Positions 32,052 to 40,489 of a stretch of 64,000 nucleotides of DNA are shown here, in pieces (the first letter of the stretch is position 1; each line of letters opens with the position of its first letter). Origin of the DNA: JAHZFN01 sp965149945 (GTDB lineage Bacteria > Bacillota > Dehalobacteriia > UBA4068 > UBA4997); contig CBCTTQ010000002.1 in the NCBI GenBank assembly GCA_965149945.1, positions 1 to 64,000 on the forward strand, written 5' to 3'. The position numbers and the translations under genes are program-made. The notes under the pieces are model-generated. The model searched no databases. It had not been told where the DNA came from and was given only the letters and a program-made list of their open reading frames with translations.

Positions 32052-32777
32052 ATGCTGTTGAAACTCATTCGCACAGAAAAACAAAAATTGAAACGCTCGC
32101 CTATCTGGTTGGCATTTTTGTTCATGCCCATCATCCCGGCTTTTCTGGGAACCATGAACTACCAATTGAATACGGAAATTCTTCGCGATCAATGGTACAG
32201 TCTCTGGACCCAGCACACTCTTTTCACTTGCTACTTTTTTTTGCCGGTTCTGCTGGGTATTTACTGTGCTTACACCGTTCGCTTGGAACAAAACAATCAT
32301 AATTGGAACAAACTGCTCACCATGCCGATGCCCCGCTGGAAAATTTTTCTTTCTAAACTGTTTTCCGCGTCTTTTCTGGTACTGCTGACAGAAATTTGGA
32401 TCGGACTGCTGTTTCTGCTTTCGGGCAAACTCCTCGGCTTGTCCGCCGCTGTTCCCTCGGAACTACCCGTCTGGTTGCTCTGCGGCACCCTGGGTGGTAT
32501 CGTCATCGTTGCCATACAGCTGATCTTCTCCCTTTTTCTGAAAAGTTTCGCTTTACCCATCGGCATTTCTTTTCTGGGTGGTATCTCCGGATTAGCAGCG
32601 CTGGCAAAAGGCTTCGGTCATCTTTGGCCATATTCCCTGATGGCATACGGTATGCGTGCCAACGCCCCCCAAGAACTGCTGACAAACAGCATCCCCGCCT
32701 TTCTTTTTACCTGCCTTTTTTTCCTGACATTGTTTACCTTGCTTGGCAGTCTCTATTTAACAAAAAAAGATTTCTGA
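32052..32777 (+). CDS. ABC transporter permease, LanG-like
   Basis: A 241-residue permease with six spans and the same kind of start (LLKLIRTEKQKLKRSPIWLA). It contains YTVRLEQNNHNWNKLLTMPM, typical of LanG/LanE permeases, in which an Asn-His/Gly-x-Trp-Lys stretch follows the second span. AGGAGG precedes the ATG. It should pair with the permease just upstream to form a LanFEG complex. It ends the operon; a strong terminator follows. Confidence 0.87.
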   Translation: MLLKLIRTEKQKLKRSPIWLAFLFMPIIPAFLGTMNYQLNTEILRDQWYSLWTQHTLFTCYFFLPVLLGIYCAYTVRLEQNNHNWNKLLTMPMPRWKIFLSKLFSASFLVLLTEIWIGLLFLLSGKLLGLSAAVPSELPVWLLCGTLGGIVIVAIQLIFSLFLKSFALPIGISFLGGISGLAALAKGFGHLWPYSLMAYGMRANAPQELLTNSIPAFLFTCLFFLTLFTLLGSLYLTKKDF

Positions 32778-32804
32778 CCCTTGTGATGGTCTATCGTTGT
32801 GTAA

Positions 32805-32843
32805 CGAGACGCCGCCTGAAAAGGCGGCGTCTCTCGTTTTTTT
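32805..32843 (+). terminator. Terminator of the LanFEG-type operon
   Basis: GC-rich stem, 32805-32816 with 32821-32832, GAAA-like loop, then a run of eight T. The rest of 32844-33111 holds no gene I can support. Confidence 0.9.
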
Positions 32844-33111
32844 TCGAAGCTTTGAAGCATTGTTTCAATCTGATGATAGTTCCCTTTCCCACAAGTTCCC
32901 GTTGTCTCTTTTCCTCTTGGCTGCGACAGATTTCTTTTTACCTCCTCTATCCATTGATACTGAAATATGCTCCCTTTCAAGCGATTTCCGACACTTTTCC
33001 AAATCCTGTTCCACTGATATCTCCCTATTTTCAAAACAATTCCCCGCAAAAGGATTTTTTGATCCCGATTTCATGACATTTTATCCTTCTGATTTTTACG
33101 TTTCCCGCAAA

Positions 33112-33146
33112 AAAAAACGCGCGTCTTTTAAAAGAGCGCGTTTTTT
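33112..33146 (-). terminator. Terminator of the PBP gene
   Basis: ACGCGC/GCGCGT hairpin flanked by A runs and T runs, downstream of the stop at 33179 on the minus strand. Confidence 0.75.
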
Positions 33147-33178
33147 GAAAGTACCCGATCAATGGCGCCGCGATCAGC

Positions 33179-34546
33179 CTATTCACTGTCTGCCGCGACC
33201 ACCGCCTGCATCACCTGAGAGGCTACTCGCCCGGCAGTCTGGCTGCCGCTGTTGCCTCCTTCCAAATATACCACAAAAGCATAGGGATACTGCTCACTGT
33301 CGCAGAACCCCACAAACCAAGCATTATTTTCCTCGGAATGGTCTGATTGAGCCGTCCCGGATTTGGCTCCCGCGTCCAAATTGGGGAAATTGCCGCTACC
33401 ATAGTTATTGGCGACATTGTCCTTCATCATTTCTTTCAAACGATTGGCTGTAGAAGCCTCCAGCAGTTGATCGGTAGAATGGCGCAAATAGACGCTGGTT
33501 CGAATACCGCCGCTGGTTTTTACCTTAGAGATCAGCTGCGGTTCCGCCGCCGAACCCTCGTTGGCAATAGCGCCCGCGTAAATCATCAACGCGCAGGGAT
33601 TCACCATATCGTTTCCCTGTCCCACTCCGGACCATGCCAACTTATTATCATCCGTATTAAAATCAAAGGTAGACGGCACCGTGGCAATGTCATTAATGGA
33701 ATACGTATTGGTTAATCCCACCTGGTTCACATATTGTTCCATAATCTCCGATCCCATTTCCACTGCCAAGGAACCGAACATGCAGTTACAGGATACCGTC
33801 AGAGCTTCTCCAAAATCCACAGTGCCATGGGCGGAACTACAGGTCACCACATCATTTCCGATTTCCACACTGCCCGTGCAGGTAAACTCTCGACTTTCAA
33901 TATCGCTGATATTTTCGATGGCAGCCGCCGCCGTCACCAACTTGAAAGTAGATCCGGGGATAAAGGTGGCTGAAAGAAGATTGTTGAGATAAGCTCCCTT
34001 GTATTCATTATCATCGGTAATCTCCGGCGGATTCAGGGGATCATAAGTAGGCGCGCTGACCATACAAATAATCTCGCCCGTTTTATAATTATATACCCCT
34101 ACCGTACCGTTTAGACCATTCATCGCCTCATACGCCGTGGCGCAAACATCCGCCTGGATAGTCAAATATAAATTTCTGCCGTTAGAGAGAGCGCTTCTCG
34201 CTCCTGTCAAAAAATTATATCCGGAAATTTTATTGGCGAACACCGAAACGGCGCCGGTTCCGATCATACCGCCGGGGTCCCCCACCGCATGCAGCGTAGC
34301 GCAGCGTACAGAAGGATCTTCGTTATAGAGCCAGTCTCCGCCGTTGGTGTTGACCAACACCTCGCCATCCCGATCCAGTACCTGCCCCTTGTTGAGCATA
34401 CCTTCCGTATATAAATGACGATTGGCGGCAAAAGAAATCCAGTCCTTGCCGTCAGTAATATATTGGAACAGAAAATATCCCGTTCCTCCCACCAAAAACA
34501 GGGCAATCAAAAAACAAATAAAGGTGCGAAAAGTAATCTTTTTCAT
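33179..34546 (-). CDS. Class B penicillin-binding protein (PbpA/FtsI type)
   Basis: A 455-residue monofunctional transpeptidase. One membrane span (residues about 8-28) is followed by a short linker domain and the penicillin-binding domain with active-site Ser199-Thr-Phe-Lys202, SCN (TVSCNCMF) and KSGT (GAKSGTAQSD). It crosslinks peptidoglycan. It overlaps the FtsW/RodA-like gene (ATGA at 34543), the standard pairing of a SEDS glycosyltransferase with its class B PBP. It is shorter than typical FtsI or PBP2 because the non-catalytic part is reduced, like actinobacterial PbpA. Whether it works in division, elongation or sporulation is not shown. Confidence 0.9.
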   Translation of the reverse strand: MKKITFRTFICFLIALFLVGGTGYFLFQYITDGKDWISFAANRHLYTEGMLNKGQVLDRDGEVLVNTNGGDWLYNEDPSVRCATLHAVGDPGGMIGTGAVSVFANKISGYNFLTGARSALSNGRNLYLTIQADVCATAYEAMNGLNGTVGVYNYKTGEIICMVSAPTYDPLNPPEITDDNEYKGAYLNNLLSATFIPGSTFKLVTAAAAIENISDIESREFTCTGSVEIGNDVVTCSSAHGTVDFGEALTVSCNCMFGSLAVEMGSEIMEQYVNQVGLTNTYSINDIATVPSTFDFNTDDNKLAWSGVGQGNDMVNPCALMIYAGAIANEGSAAEPQLISKVKTSGGIRTSVYLRHSTDQLLEASTANRLKEMMKDNVANNYGSGNFPNLDAGAKSGTAQSDHSEENNAWFVGFCDSEQYPYAFVVYLEGGNSGSQTAGRVASQVMQAVVAADSE

Positions 34547-36957
34547 GATTTTCGTCCCCCTTTGTTTTGATTTTTCAGCAGTTCCTCAATGTAATCTTCA
34601 TCGGTCAGCATTCGCTCGTCCACCTGATTAACATTTGGTTGCTTAACAATCGTATCCTGATGATAAGGATTTTTGAATTGTCCTCCGAAAGGATTTTGTT
34701 TGTTTTTGGCCGCCTGCGGGTCATAATGCACCTTCTTCGCGTTATTGCGGTTCAGTGTTTCATATTCTTGTCTTGATGATTCTCGTTTCCGCACGGATTG
34801 ACCGACCGAACCTCCTCCTACATTCATTTCTTTTTTCAACAAGTCCCAAGAATCGGACTTCGGGGTTTTGTCTACCGTCGGCGGTGGCACGAACCGTGCC
34901 AATTCCTCTTCTGTCACCCGGCGGTCGGCATCAACCGCAGAGGAACGAGGGGGAGCAGCAGGCGGCGTTGCCTTTGTCGTAGGCGGAACAACCGCATCGG
35001 GAACTTTGTTCTTTTTGCGGAACAAGCTTTTTTTGCCCGTCATGCCACTAACAGCCGCGCCTGTTTTTTTCGAGCGCAGATATTGATTTTGATGATTCAA
35101 CTGCTCAGCATATTCATCATCCTGCAAAAGGCTTTCATCCACCGGTACAAATACCTTTTCTTCTTCGCCGGTTTTTACTTTTCGCCGTACGGCAAAGCTG
35201 GCATTTTGGCGTGTATCCGCCGCTTTTAAAAACGCTAACAGACCCCAACAGGCAATCATGCTGGAACCGCCGCAGGAAACAAAGGGAAATGTTACACCGG
35301 TCAACGGTAAAATATCCAAAGAGCCAAACACATTAAGCATGGTTTGGAATACCAAAAGAGAAGTAGCGGCACAAGCCGCGATGGTATAATACGCGGAGCG
35401 GCAGCTGCGGCAAAGGCGCACGGCAAAAATCGCCAAGCACACAATGCAGGCAATGGTCAAAAGTCCGATGATTAAACCCCATTCCTCACACACCATCCCA
35501 AATACCAAGTCCGTATTGGCGGCAAAGACGTCTTTCAGCCAGCCGCAACCGGCGCCTACACCAATCAAGCCGCCGCTGGCGGCCGCCGACATCGTCCGCA
35601 CTTGCTGAAATCCGGTGCTGCTGGCATTTTGCCAAGCATTTCCCCAAATAGCAAATCGCTCTGCGATGTATGGCTTAAACCGCAACAAAAGACCGCCGCC
35701 GGCAGCGGCGCCGCCGCAAATCAATCCCAATGTGGCAAAATCTCCGGAACGCAAATAAGCAATCACCAGGAAAGTCACAAAGAAAATCAAAGCTGTACCA
35801 AAGTCGCTCATCAAAGCCAAGCAAGCAAAACAGGTAAACGATAATAAAATGAAACTCAACAAATTTTTCCGATTAAACAGCAAGTCCAAACTGGCCGCGC
35901 CGGCAAACACAAAAGTAATTTTTGCCAGTTCCGAAGGCTGCACGGAAATACCAAACACAGAAATCCAATTCCGCGCTCCATGAGTCACAGGTCCCAGAAT
36001 AATCGATGACAACAGCAAAACCACCGTAACAATGGCCATGATTTTGCGAGTATTCATCGCTCGATTCAAATCTCGCAAATACCATCCCAATCCCACAAAA
36101 AGCAAGAAACCCGCTACCATGCAAAAAGTCTGCTTCGGCAGACTCTCCGGCGCCGAACTGGCAGTAATAGCCAATCCGATGGTACATAGAAAAAACACCA
36201 GCACTTCCGGCTCAAACCCGATTACACCGGCTGCCCGAAAGATCAATACATAAATCCACATCAAGCCGATGAGTACCGCAAAACAAACACTGATAACAGC
36301 GGCGTCATCGGAACAATTCAGCATCAATTCAATAGTGGTCAACACCTGAAAAATCGTTAATAACACCAGATATTTCCAAGGAGATAGCGGACGGCTCTTT
36401 TTCAATCGCTGCTCCATCTGGGCTTTGTTTTCTTCTTCCGAAATCAAACTGAATCCAAATTCCACATCTCCCGCAGCCAAAATATCCCCTTCCCGAATCA
36501 CCTGATAATCGGTGAGCGGCTGTCCGTTTAATTTGGAACTTCCTTTTCCGGAAAGATCCGCTACCATCCATTCCCCTTCATCATCTCTGGTTAACGCCCA
36601 TTGCATTCGGGAAATCGTCGGGAAATTTACCATAATGTCGCAGTTTTTCGCTCTGCCGACTGTACACTCCCAGTGATGAATGGGGAAATTACCCCAAGCG
36701 GGATTCACCAAATAAGCCCAGGTTTCTTCCGGATTTTTTACCCGCAGCATTGACTTTAGTACCGTCAGCAAAATCCCCAATGCCAAAAAAGGCATTACCC
36801 AGCGTACAATCTCTGTGTACCAAATCTGCAAATTGGTGGGATTTTCCGCGATATAATTAACTAAATATTGCACCCAAGAACTCAGATTCTGCCATGCCTG
36901 ATTCAACCAAGGTAAAGCGCTCTGAGAGATATACTGCATAAAAGTCTCCACAATCAC
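34543..36957 (-). CDS. FtsW/RodA/SpoVE glycosyltransferase with FHA domain
   Basis: An 804-residue fusion. After one membrane span (about 50-68) comes an FHA domain (about 82-172) with WECTVGRAKNCDIMV, then ISRMQW and DLSGKGSSKLNGQPL, the Gly-Arg, Ser and Ser-x-Lys-Leu-Asn-Gly residues that bind phosphothreonine. Residues 195-590 are the SEDS polymerase with about 10 spans, including GARNWISVFGISVQPSELAK and the closing LTGVTFPFVSCGGSSM. The last 210 residues are a polar, basic, low-complexity tail. SEDS enzymes polymerise lipid II. The FHA domain suggests control by a Ser/Thr kinase, which is not in this window. The start could be GTG at 36957 or ATG at 36939. Confidence 0.9.
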   Translation of the reverse strand: MIVETFMQYISQSALPWLNQAWQNLSSWVQYLVNYIAENPTNLQIWYTEIVRWVMPFLALGILLTVLKSMLRVKNPEETWAYLVNPAWGNFPIHHWECTVGRAKNCDIMVNFPTISRMQWALTRDDEGEWMVADLSGKGSSKLNGQPLTDYQVIREGDILAAGDVEFGFSLISEEENKAQMEQRLKKSRPLSPWKYLVLLTIFQVLTTIELMLNCSDDAAVISVCFAVLIGLMWIYVLIFRAAGVIGFEPEVLVFFLCTIGLAITASSAPESLPKQTFCMVAGFLLFVGLGWYLRDLNRAMNTRKIMAIVTVVLLLSSIILGPVTHGARNWISVFGISVQPSELAKITFVFAGAASLDLLFNRKNLLSFILLSFTCFACLALMSDFGTALIFFVTFLVIAYLRSGDFATLGLICGGAAAGGGLLLRFKPYIAERFAIWGNAWQNASSTGFQQVRTMSAAASGGLIGVGAGCGWLKDVFAANTDLVFGMVCEEWGLIIGLLTIACIVCLAIFAVRLCRSCRSAYYTIAACAATSLLVFQTMLNVFGSLDILPLTGVTFPFVSCGGSSMIACWGLLAFLKAADTRQNASFAVRRKVKTGEEEKVFVPVDESLLQDDEYAEQLNHQNQYLRSKKTGAAVSGMTGKKSLFRKKNKVPDAVVPPTTKATPPAAPPRSSAVDADRRVTEEELARFVPPPTVDKTPKSDSWDLLKKEMNVGGGSVGQSVRKRESSRQEYETLNRNNAKKVHYDPQAAKNKQNPFGGQFKNPYHQDTIVKQPNVNQVDERMLTDEDYIEELLKNQNKGGRKS

Positions 36958-37095
36958 ACATCCTTTGCTTTCTTTTTTCTATACACTACCAAATTCTATA
37001 CACACATTTGTCCGACGCTCTGTGAGACTGTACACATCGTTATTATATCATAATTTTCTCCGACGGGAAAGGATTTTCTCCCCTCTCTGTCCCAT

Positions 37096-37124
37096 AAAAA
37101 AGAGAACCGTTCAAAACGATTCTC
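37096..37124 (-). terminator. Terminator of the CMD-family gene
   Basis: GAGAACCGTT (37102-37111) pairs with AACGATTCTC (37115-37124); on the minus strand six T follow. Confidence 0.8.
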
Positions 37125-37134
37125 CTTACAAGGT

Positions 37135-37854
37135 TTATTTTGTTTCCGCCGCCTTCTTTGTCTCAAGCCATTTCTTTGCAGCCTGTTCCACACAGGCTAC
37201 GGCGTTAAGACTACGGGGATATCCGATATAAGGCAAACATTGCGAAACAACTTTAATCAGAAATTCCCGATCGTTGCCCATATTCATATTACCTTGGGCA
37301 TGAGCAGTCAGCTGTGGCTCACAACCGCCCTGGGCCGCCAGAAAACAAAAAGTAATCAATTCTCGTTCCGCCAGCGTTAATCCTGTTCTGGTATAATAAT
37401 CTCCGAAGCAATTATCTGCCAGCCACCGATTGATATGTCCGTTTTTCCAAGCTTCCCGCATCTGTTCTCCGAAAATTTCCACCTGCGTGTCGATTCCCTT
37501 TTGCAGACGGGTTTCTGCTGTAGTGGTGCTCTGAGGCGCCAAGGGAAGCTCAATACCTCTTGCTAAAAGAATCTCATTGGTAATCCGCAAAAAAGGCAGC
37601 ATTCTGCCAAATCCCAAATAATCCGCAGACTGATAAACAATTTCCTTGACGCTGACAGGAGATAAGCCCGCGGCCAATGCCCTCGGCAACAGCATTTTAA
37701 AAGCCTCCGTGCCTTGACAACCCAAAAGGGTCGCTAAAATCACCATATATCTGGTTTTTTCTTCCAATTGCTGTCCGGCTTCCCCCGCCACTTCCTCATC
37801 GGCAAAATGATGAAAGATTTCCATAAATTCAGGATCTGTTTCCCGATATTGCAT
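37135..37854 (-). CDS. Carboxymuconolactone decarboxylase-family protein, tandem domain
   Basis: A 239-residue all-helical protein with two CMD-like repeats: residues 30-110 (EEKTRYMVILATLLGCQG, then SPVSVKEIVYQSADYLGFG) and 150-230 (LTLAERELITFCFLAAQGGC, then KVVSQCLPYIGYPR). The AhpD-type CxxC is absent, so a thiol peroxidase role is unlikely. Genes of this type often sit next to cupins, flavodoxins and alcohol dehydrogenases under MerR or LysR control, as here, and probably act in stress or small-ring detoxification. The true reaction is unknown. Start choice: ATG at 37854; ATG at 37863 also possible. Confidence 0.8.
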   Translation of the reverse strand: MQYRETDPEFMEIFHHFADEEVAGEAGQQLEEKTRYMVILATLLGCQGTEAFKMLLPRALAAGLSPVSVKEIVYQSADYLGFGRMLPFLRITNEILLARGIELPLAPQSTTTAETRLQKGIDTQVEIFGEQMREAWKNGHINRWLADNCFGDYYTRTGLTLAERELITFCFLAAQGGCEPQLTAHAQGNMNMGNDREFLIKVVSQCLPYIGYPRSLNAVACVEQAAKKWLETKKAAETK

Positions 37855-37914
37855 ACTCCTCATCCTTTCTTTCAGAAACCGTCGTTCTCCCTTATTTTTA
37901 ACAGTGACCTGTGA

Positions 37915-38388
37915 TTATTGAATCTGATCCGCCCAACTCCGCAATTCCTCATCTGAAACATGGTTCATCATTTTTCCCGGCATCCATTTGGCAGAAGCCG
38001 CGCACAAAGGTTTCAGGATTTCCATCGTCCGCCCAAAACCGCTGCCGCCGGAAGTGGCAAATGGAACAATAGTTTTGTCCGCGAAATCATAGCTTTCCAA
38101 AAAAGTGCTGATGATAGTGGGCGCCACATACCACCAAATGGGGAATCCCAGATAAACGATATCATATTCCTCCATATTGTTTAATTTTTCCGCGATTTCC
38201 GGTCTGGAATGGGGATCAGCCATTTCCACCGAACTGCGGCTCTTTTTATTGGTCCAGTCCAAGTCTCCCTTGGTATAAGGGACGGTCGGTCGAATTTCAA
38301 ATAAATCCGCGCCGACAGCCTTCGCCAAACGCTCAGCGGCTCGCTTCGTAACACCGCTGGCAGAAAAATATGCCACAAGCTGTTTCAT
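37915..38388 (-). CDS. Flavodoxin-like protein
   Basis: A 157-residue flavodoxin of the Flavodoxin_4 type. The FMN phosphate loop is YFSASGVTKRAAERLA near the N-terminus; the flavin-stacking region is YLGFPIWWYVAPTI and the third loop PFATSGGSGFGRTM. It carries electrons or acts as an NADPH-linked FMN oxidoreductase partner. An AGGAGG site precedes the ATG. It belongs to the minus-strand cluster with the iron alcohol dehydrogenase and cupin, and probably serves the same redox or aldehyde stress response. Confidence 0.9.
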   Translation of the reverse strand: MKQLVAYFSASGVTKRAAERLAKAVGADLFEIRPTVPYTKGDLDWTNKKSRSSVEMADPHSRPEIAEKLNNMEEYDIVYLGFPIWWYVAPTIISTFLESYDFADKTIVPFATSGGSGFGRTMEILKPLCAASAKWMPGKMMNHVSDEELRSWADQIQ

Positions 38389-38436
38389 TCTTATCCCTCC
38401 TGTGAGAATCTCTTTATCTTAAAAAATTTTTCTCGC

Positions 38437-38877
38437 TCAACCTTGCAATCCTTGATAGATTTCATCTGTGACTGCTTCCAGCCATTCTGTGCCTGTTTCT
38501 TCACCGGGCACTTCGACGGCGATGTGGCTGAACCAGGAATCTGCTTTGGCTCCGTGCCAATGTTTCACATTAGCGGGAATAGTGATAACCGTCCCCGGTG
38601 TCAGACTGACGGCGTCTTTACCCTCTTCCTGATACCAGCCTTCTCCGGCTGTACAAATCAACAACTGACCGCCGCCTTTGGCAGCGCGATGAATGTGCCA
38701 ATTGTTGCGGCATCCCGGTTCAAATGTCACATTAGCCAAAAGAACAGCCGTTTCTTTAGGATCTGTCAAGGGATTCAAATAAGAATTCCCTACAAAATAC
38801 CGCGCGTAGGCATCGTTAGGATTTCCTCGTCCGAAAAGATTCGCTCGCGCGAATTCCGCTTCTTTCGCGATTTTCAT
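38437..38877 (-). CDS. Cupin-domain protein
   Basis: A 146-residue single cupin. Metal ligands are visible: NNWHIHRAAKGGGQLLI gives the first motif (His-x-His...), and GTVITIPANVKHWHGAK the second (His at KHWHG). This pattern is common in the 4-carboxymuconolactone decarboxylase-linked cupins and small oxidoreductase operons. It starts in ATGA overlap with the MerR gene upstream. Function is probably metal-dependent isomerase or dioxygenase-like chemistry, not defined. Confidence 0.85.
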   Translation of the reverse strand: MKIAKEAEFARANLFGRGNPNDAYARYFVGNSYLNPLTDPKETAVLLANVTFEPGCRNNWHIHRAAKGGGQLLICTAGEGWYQEEGKDAVSLTPGTVITIPANVKHWHGAKADSWFSHIAVEVPGEETGTEWLEAVTDEIYQGLQG

Positions 38878-39230
38878 TTTATAACGCTCCCTTCTTCACC
38901 ATTCCGATGTTGCTTGATCTGGTGACGCAGATAATCCAGTTTGTCCAAGATTTCTTCCCAGCGATGAATCTCCCGCAGACACCCCGCGCGCCTCCGTTCC
39001 AACATCGCCAACCGTTGCGCACCTGTGGTATCTTCCGAAACCTCTAATCGCAGATAGGTTTCAATTTCCTTGGCGGAAAAACCCACACTGTATAAAGTCA
39101 CCATAAAACTGAGTCGGGCAATATCATCATCTCCGTACTCATCCTTTGCGCCTTTCCGAATCCATCGTTCATACTGTTCCAAAACCGCGGTGGGGATTTG
39201 ATATCGCTCTGCGACTTCTTTTTTCAACAT
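38874..39230 (-). CDS. MerR-family regulator
   Basis: A 118-residue regulator with an N-terminal winged helix (VAERYQIPTAVLEQYERWI, then DIARLSFMVTLYSVGFSAKE) and a C-terminal coiled coil (residues 75-110, RRRAGCLREIHRWEEILDKL). The first helix-turn-helix is somewhat degenerate relative to classical MerR (no RYYE), and there are no clustered Cys residues for metals. It is inside the operon between the dehydrogenase and the cupin. It may bind the TAGGTATCC inverted repeat upstream of the dehydrogenase. Confidence 0.8.
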   Translation of the reverse strand: MLKKEVAERYQIPTAVLEQYERWIRKGAKDEYGDDDIARLSFMVTLYSVGFSAKEIETYLRLEVSEDTTGAQRLAMLERRRAGCLREIHRWEEILDKLDYLRHQIKQHRNGEEGSVIK

Positions 39231-39242
39231 TACTTTCGCCCC

Positions 39243-40406
39243 TTAAAAGCACTCCCGCAAAATTTTGAGGATATCCGCTTCGTCTAGTTTTTTGTAGCCG
39301 CCGCCTTTGACCGTCGAGCCGGCAATTTTCGGCAACATTTCTTCCGTCGCGCCCAATTCCCGCAAGGTGGCAGGCAAGCCCAGTTCTTTGATGAATCCTT
39401 CCAAAGCTTCAATACCGGCCAGAGCGATTTCTTCTTTGGTGCGACCGGTTCCGTCTACACCCCATACTTTTTCGGCAAAGCGAACAAATTTATCCAGACC
39501 GTCCCGGTAGATAAACCGATAATACGGGCCGGAAATGACCGCCAAACCGGCGCCGTGCGGACAATCAGTGTAAGCGCCTACCTGGTGCTCAATCATGTGT
39601 ACTTCCCAGTCCTGAGTTTTGGAAAGTCCTGTAAGCGTATTGAGTCCCAATGTGGCGCACCACATCAAGTTGCTGCGGGCCTCGTAGTTTTTCGGATCTT
39701 TCACAGCAATACGGGCGCTGTGAATCAAAGAATCCAAGACTCCTTCAATGAGATAATCGGTAGTGTTGTCATCATCCCCGCTGAAATATTGTTCCAGCAG
39801 ATGAGACAAGGTGTCAAAGATCCCACTTACCAGCTGAGTCCGCGGCACTGAGTAGGTGTATTCCGGGTTCAGGATAGAAAATTTAGGATAGACATCCGGA
39901 GGATATACCCGCCCGTTTTTCAAATGTTCCGCTTCGTTGGTAATAACAGATCCCCCGTTCATTTCCGAACCGGTTCCGGCCATGGTCAATACAGTCCCCA
40001 CAGGAACGATGGGGTTATCTACCGGTTCAAAATTAACCCAATACCGCTGCCAAGGATCTCCTTTACAATAAGCAGATAACGAGATGGCTTTGGCACAATC
40101 AATAACCGAACCGCCGCCCACAGCCAAAATCAAATCCACCCGGTTTTCCCGCACCAGCTTTGCTCCTTCCATCATCTGGGTATAGGTAGGATTTGATTTC
40201 ACACCGGAGAGTTCCCAAACTTTTTTCCCGCAATTTCGTAAAATTTCCATGATCTGGTCATACAGACCGATTTTTTTAATGGAGTTTCTACCGTATACCA
40301 GCAACACTCGTTCACCGTAAGCAGCCAGTTCTTCCGGTAGATGCCGCAACGCGTCTTTGCCGAAATGAATTCTTGTAGGGTTATAGTAAGTAAAATCAAA
40401 TTTCAT
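39243..40406 (-). CDS. Iron-containing alcohol dehydrogenase (YqhD/BdhA type)
   Basis: A 387-residue group III alcohol dehydrogenase. The cofactor loop is AVGGGSVIDCAKAIS; iron ligands are an Asp and His in GIFDTLSHLLEQYF and two His in MIEHQVGAYTDCPHGAG. YqhD-like enzymes reduce aldehydes with NADPH, giving butanol or detoxifying reactive aldehydes. The ATG at 40406 has an AAGGAG site; the longer frame begins at a GTG inside that site. A clear promoter and an inverted repeat lie just upstream, so this is the first gene of a five-gene transcript down to 37135. Confidence 0.92.
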   Translation of the reverse strand: MKFDFTYYNPTRIHFGKDALRHLPEELAAYGERVLLVYGRNSIKKIGLYDQIMEILRNCGKKVWELSGVKSNPTYTQMMEGAKLVRENRVDLILAVGGGSVIDCAKAISLSAYCKGDPWQRYWVNFEPVDNPIVPVGTVLTMAGTGSEMNGGSVITNEAEHLKNGRVYPPDVYPKFSILNPEYTYSVPRTQLVSGIFDTLSHLLEQYFSGDDDNTTDYLIEGVLDSLIHSARIAVKDPKNYEARSNLMWCATLGLNTLTGLSKTQDWEVHMIEHQVGAYTDCPHGAGLAVISGPYYRFIYRDGLDKFVRFAEKVWGVDGTGRTKEEIALAGIEALEGFIKELGLPATLRELGATEEMLPKIAGSTVKGGGYKKLDEADILKILRECF

Positions 40407-40431
40407 CGTAATCCGCTCCTTCACGAAAAAA

Positions 40432-40485
40432 TAGGTATCCTTCCTTGGATACCTATATTATAATTCGGATTTTCGGAAATGTAAA
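40432..40485 (-). promoter_or_regulatory. Promoter and inverted repeat before the alcohol dehydrogenase
   Basis: On the minus strand TTTACA (40480-40485) and TATAAT (40457-40462) are 17 bases apart. Just after the -10 box lies the inverted repeat TAGGTATCC-N6-GGATACCTA (40432-40455), followed by six T. It could be an operator at the start site, or a hairpin that also ends lysR transcripts. Confidence 0.8.
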
Positions 40486-40489
40486 ATAC

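Noticed and set aside
30571..32777. Lantibiotic biosynthesis and self-immunity cluster
   Set aside because: Only the LanFEG-type transporter and a two-component system are present; no precursor peptide, LanB, LanC, LanM or LanT gene lies nearby, so resistance is the simpler reading.
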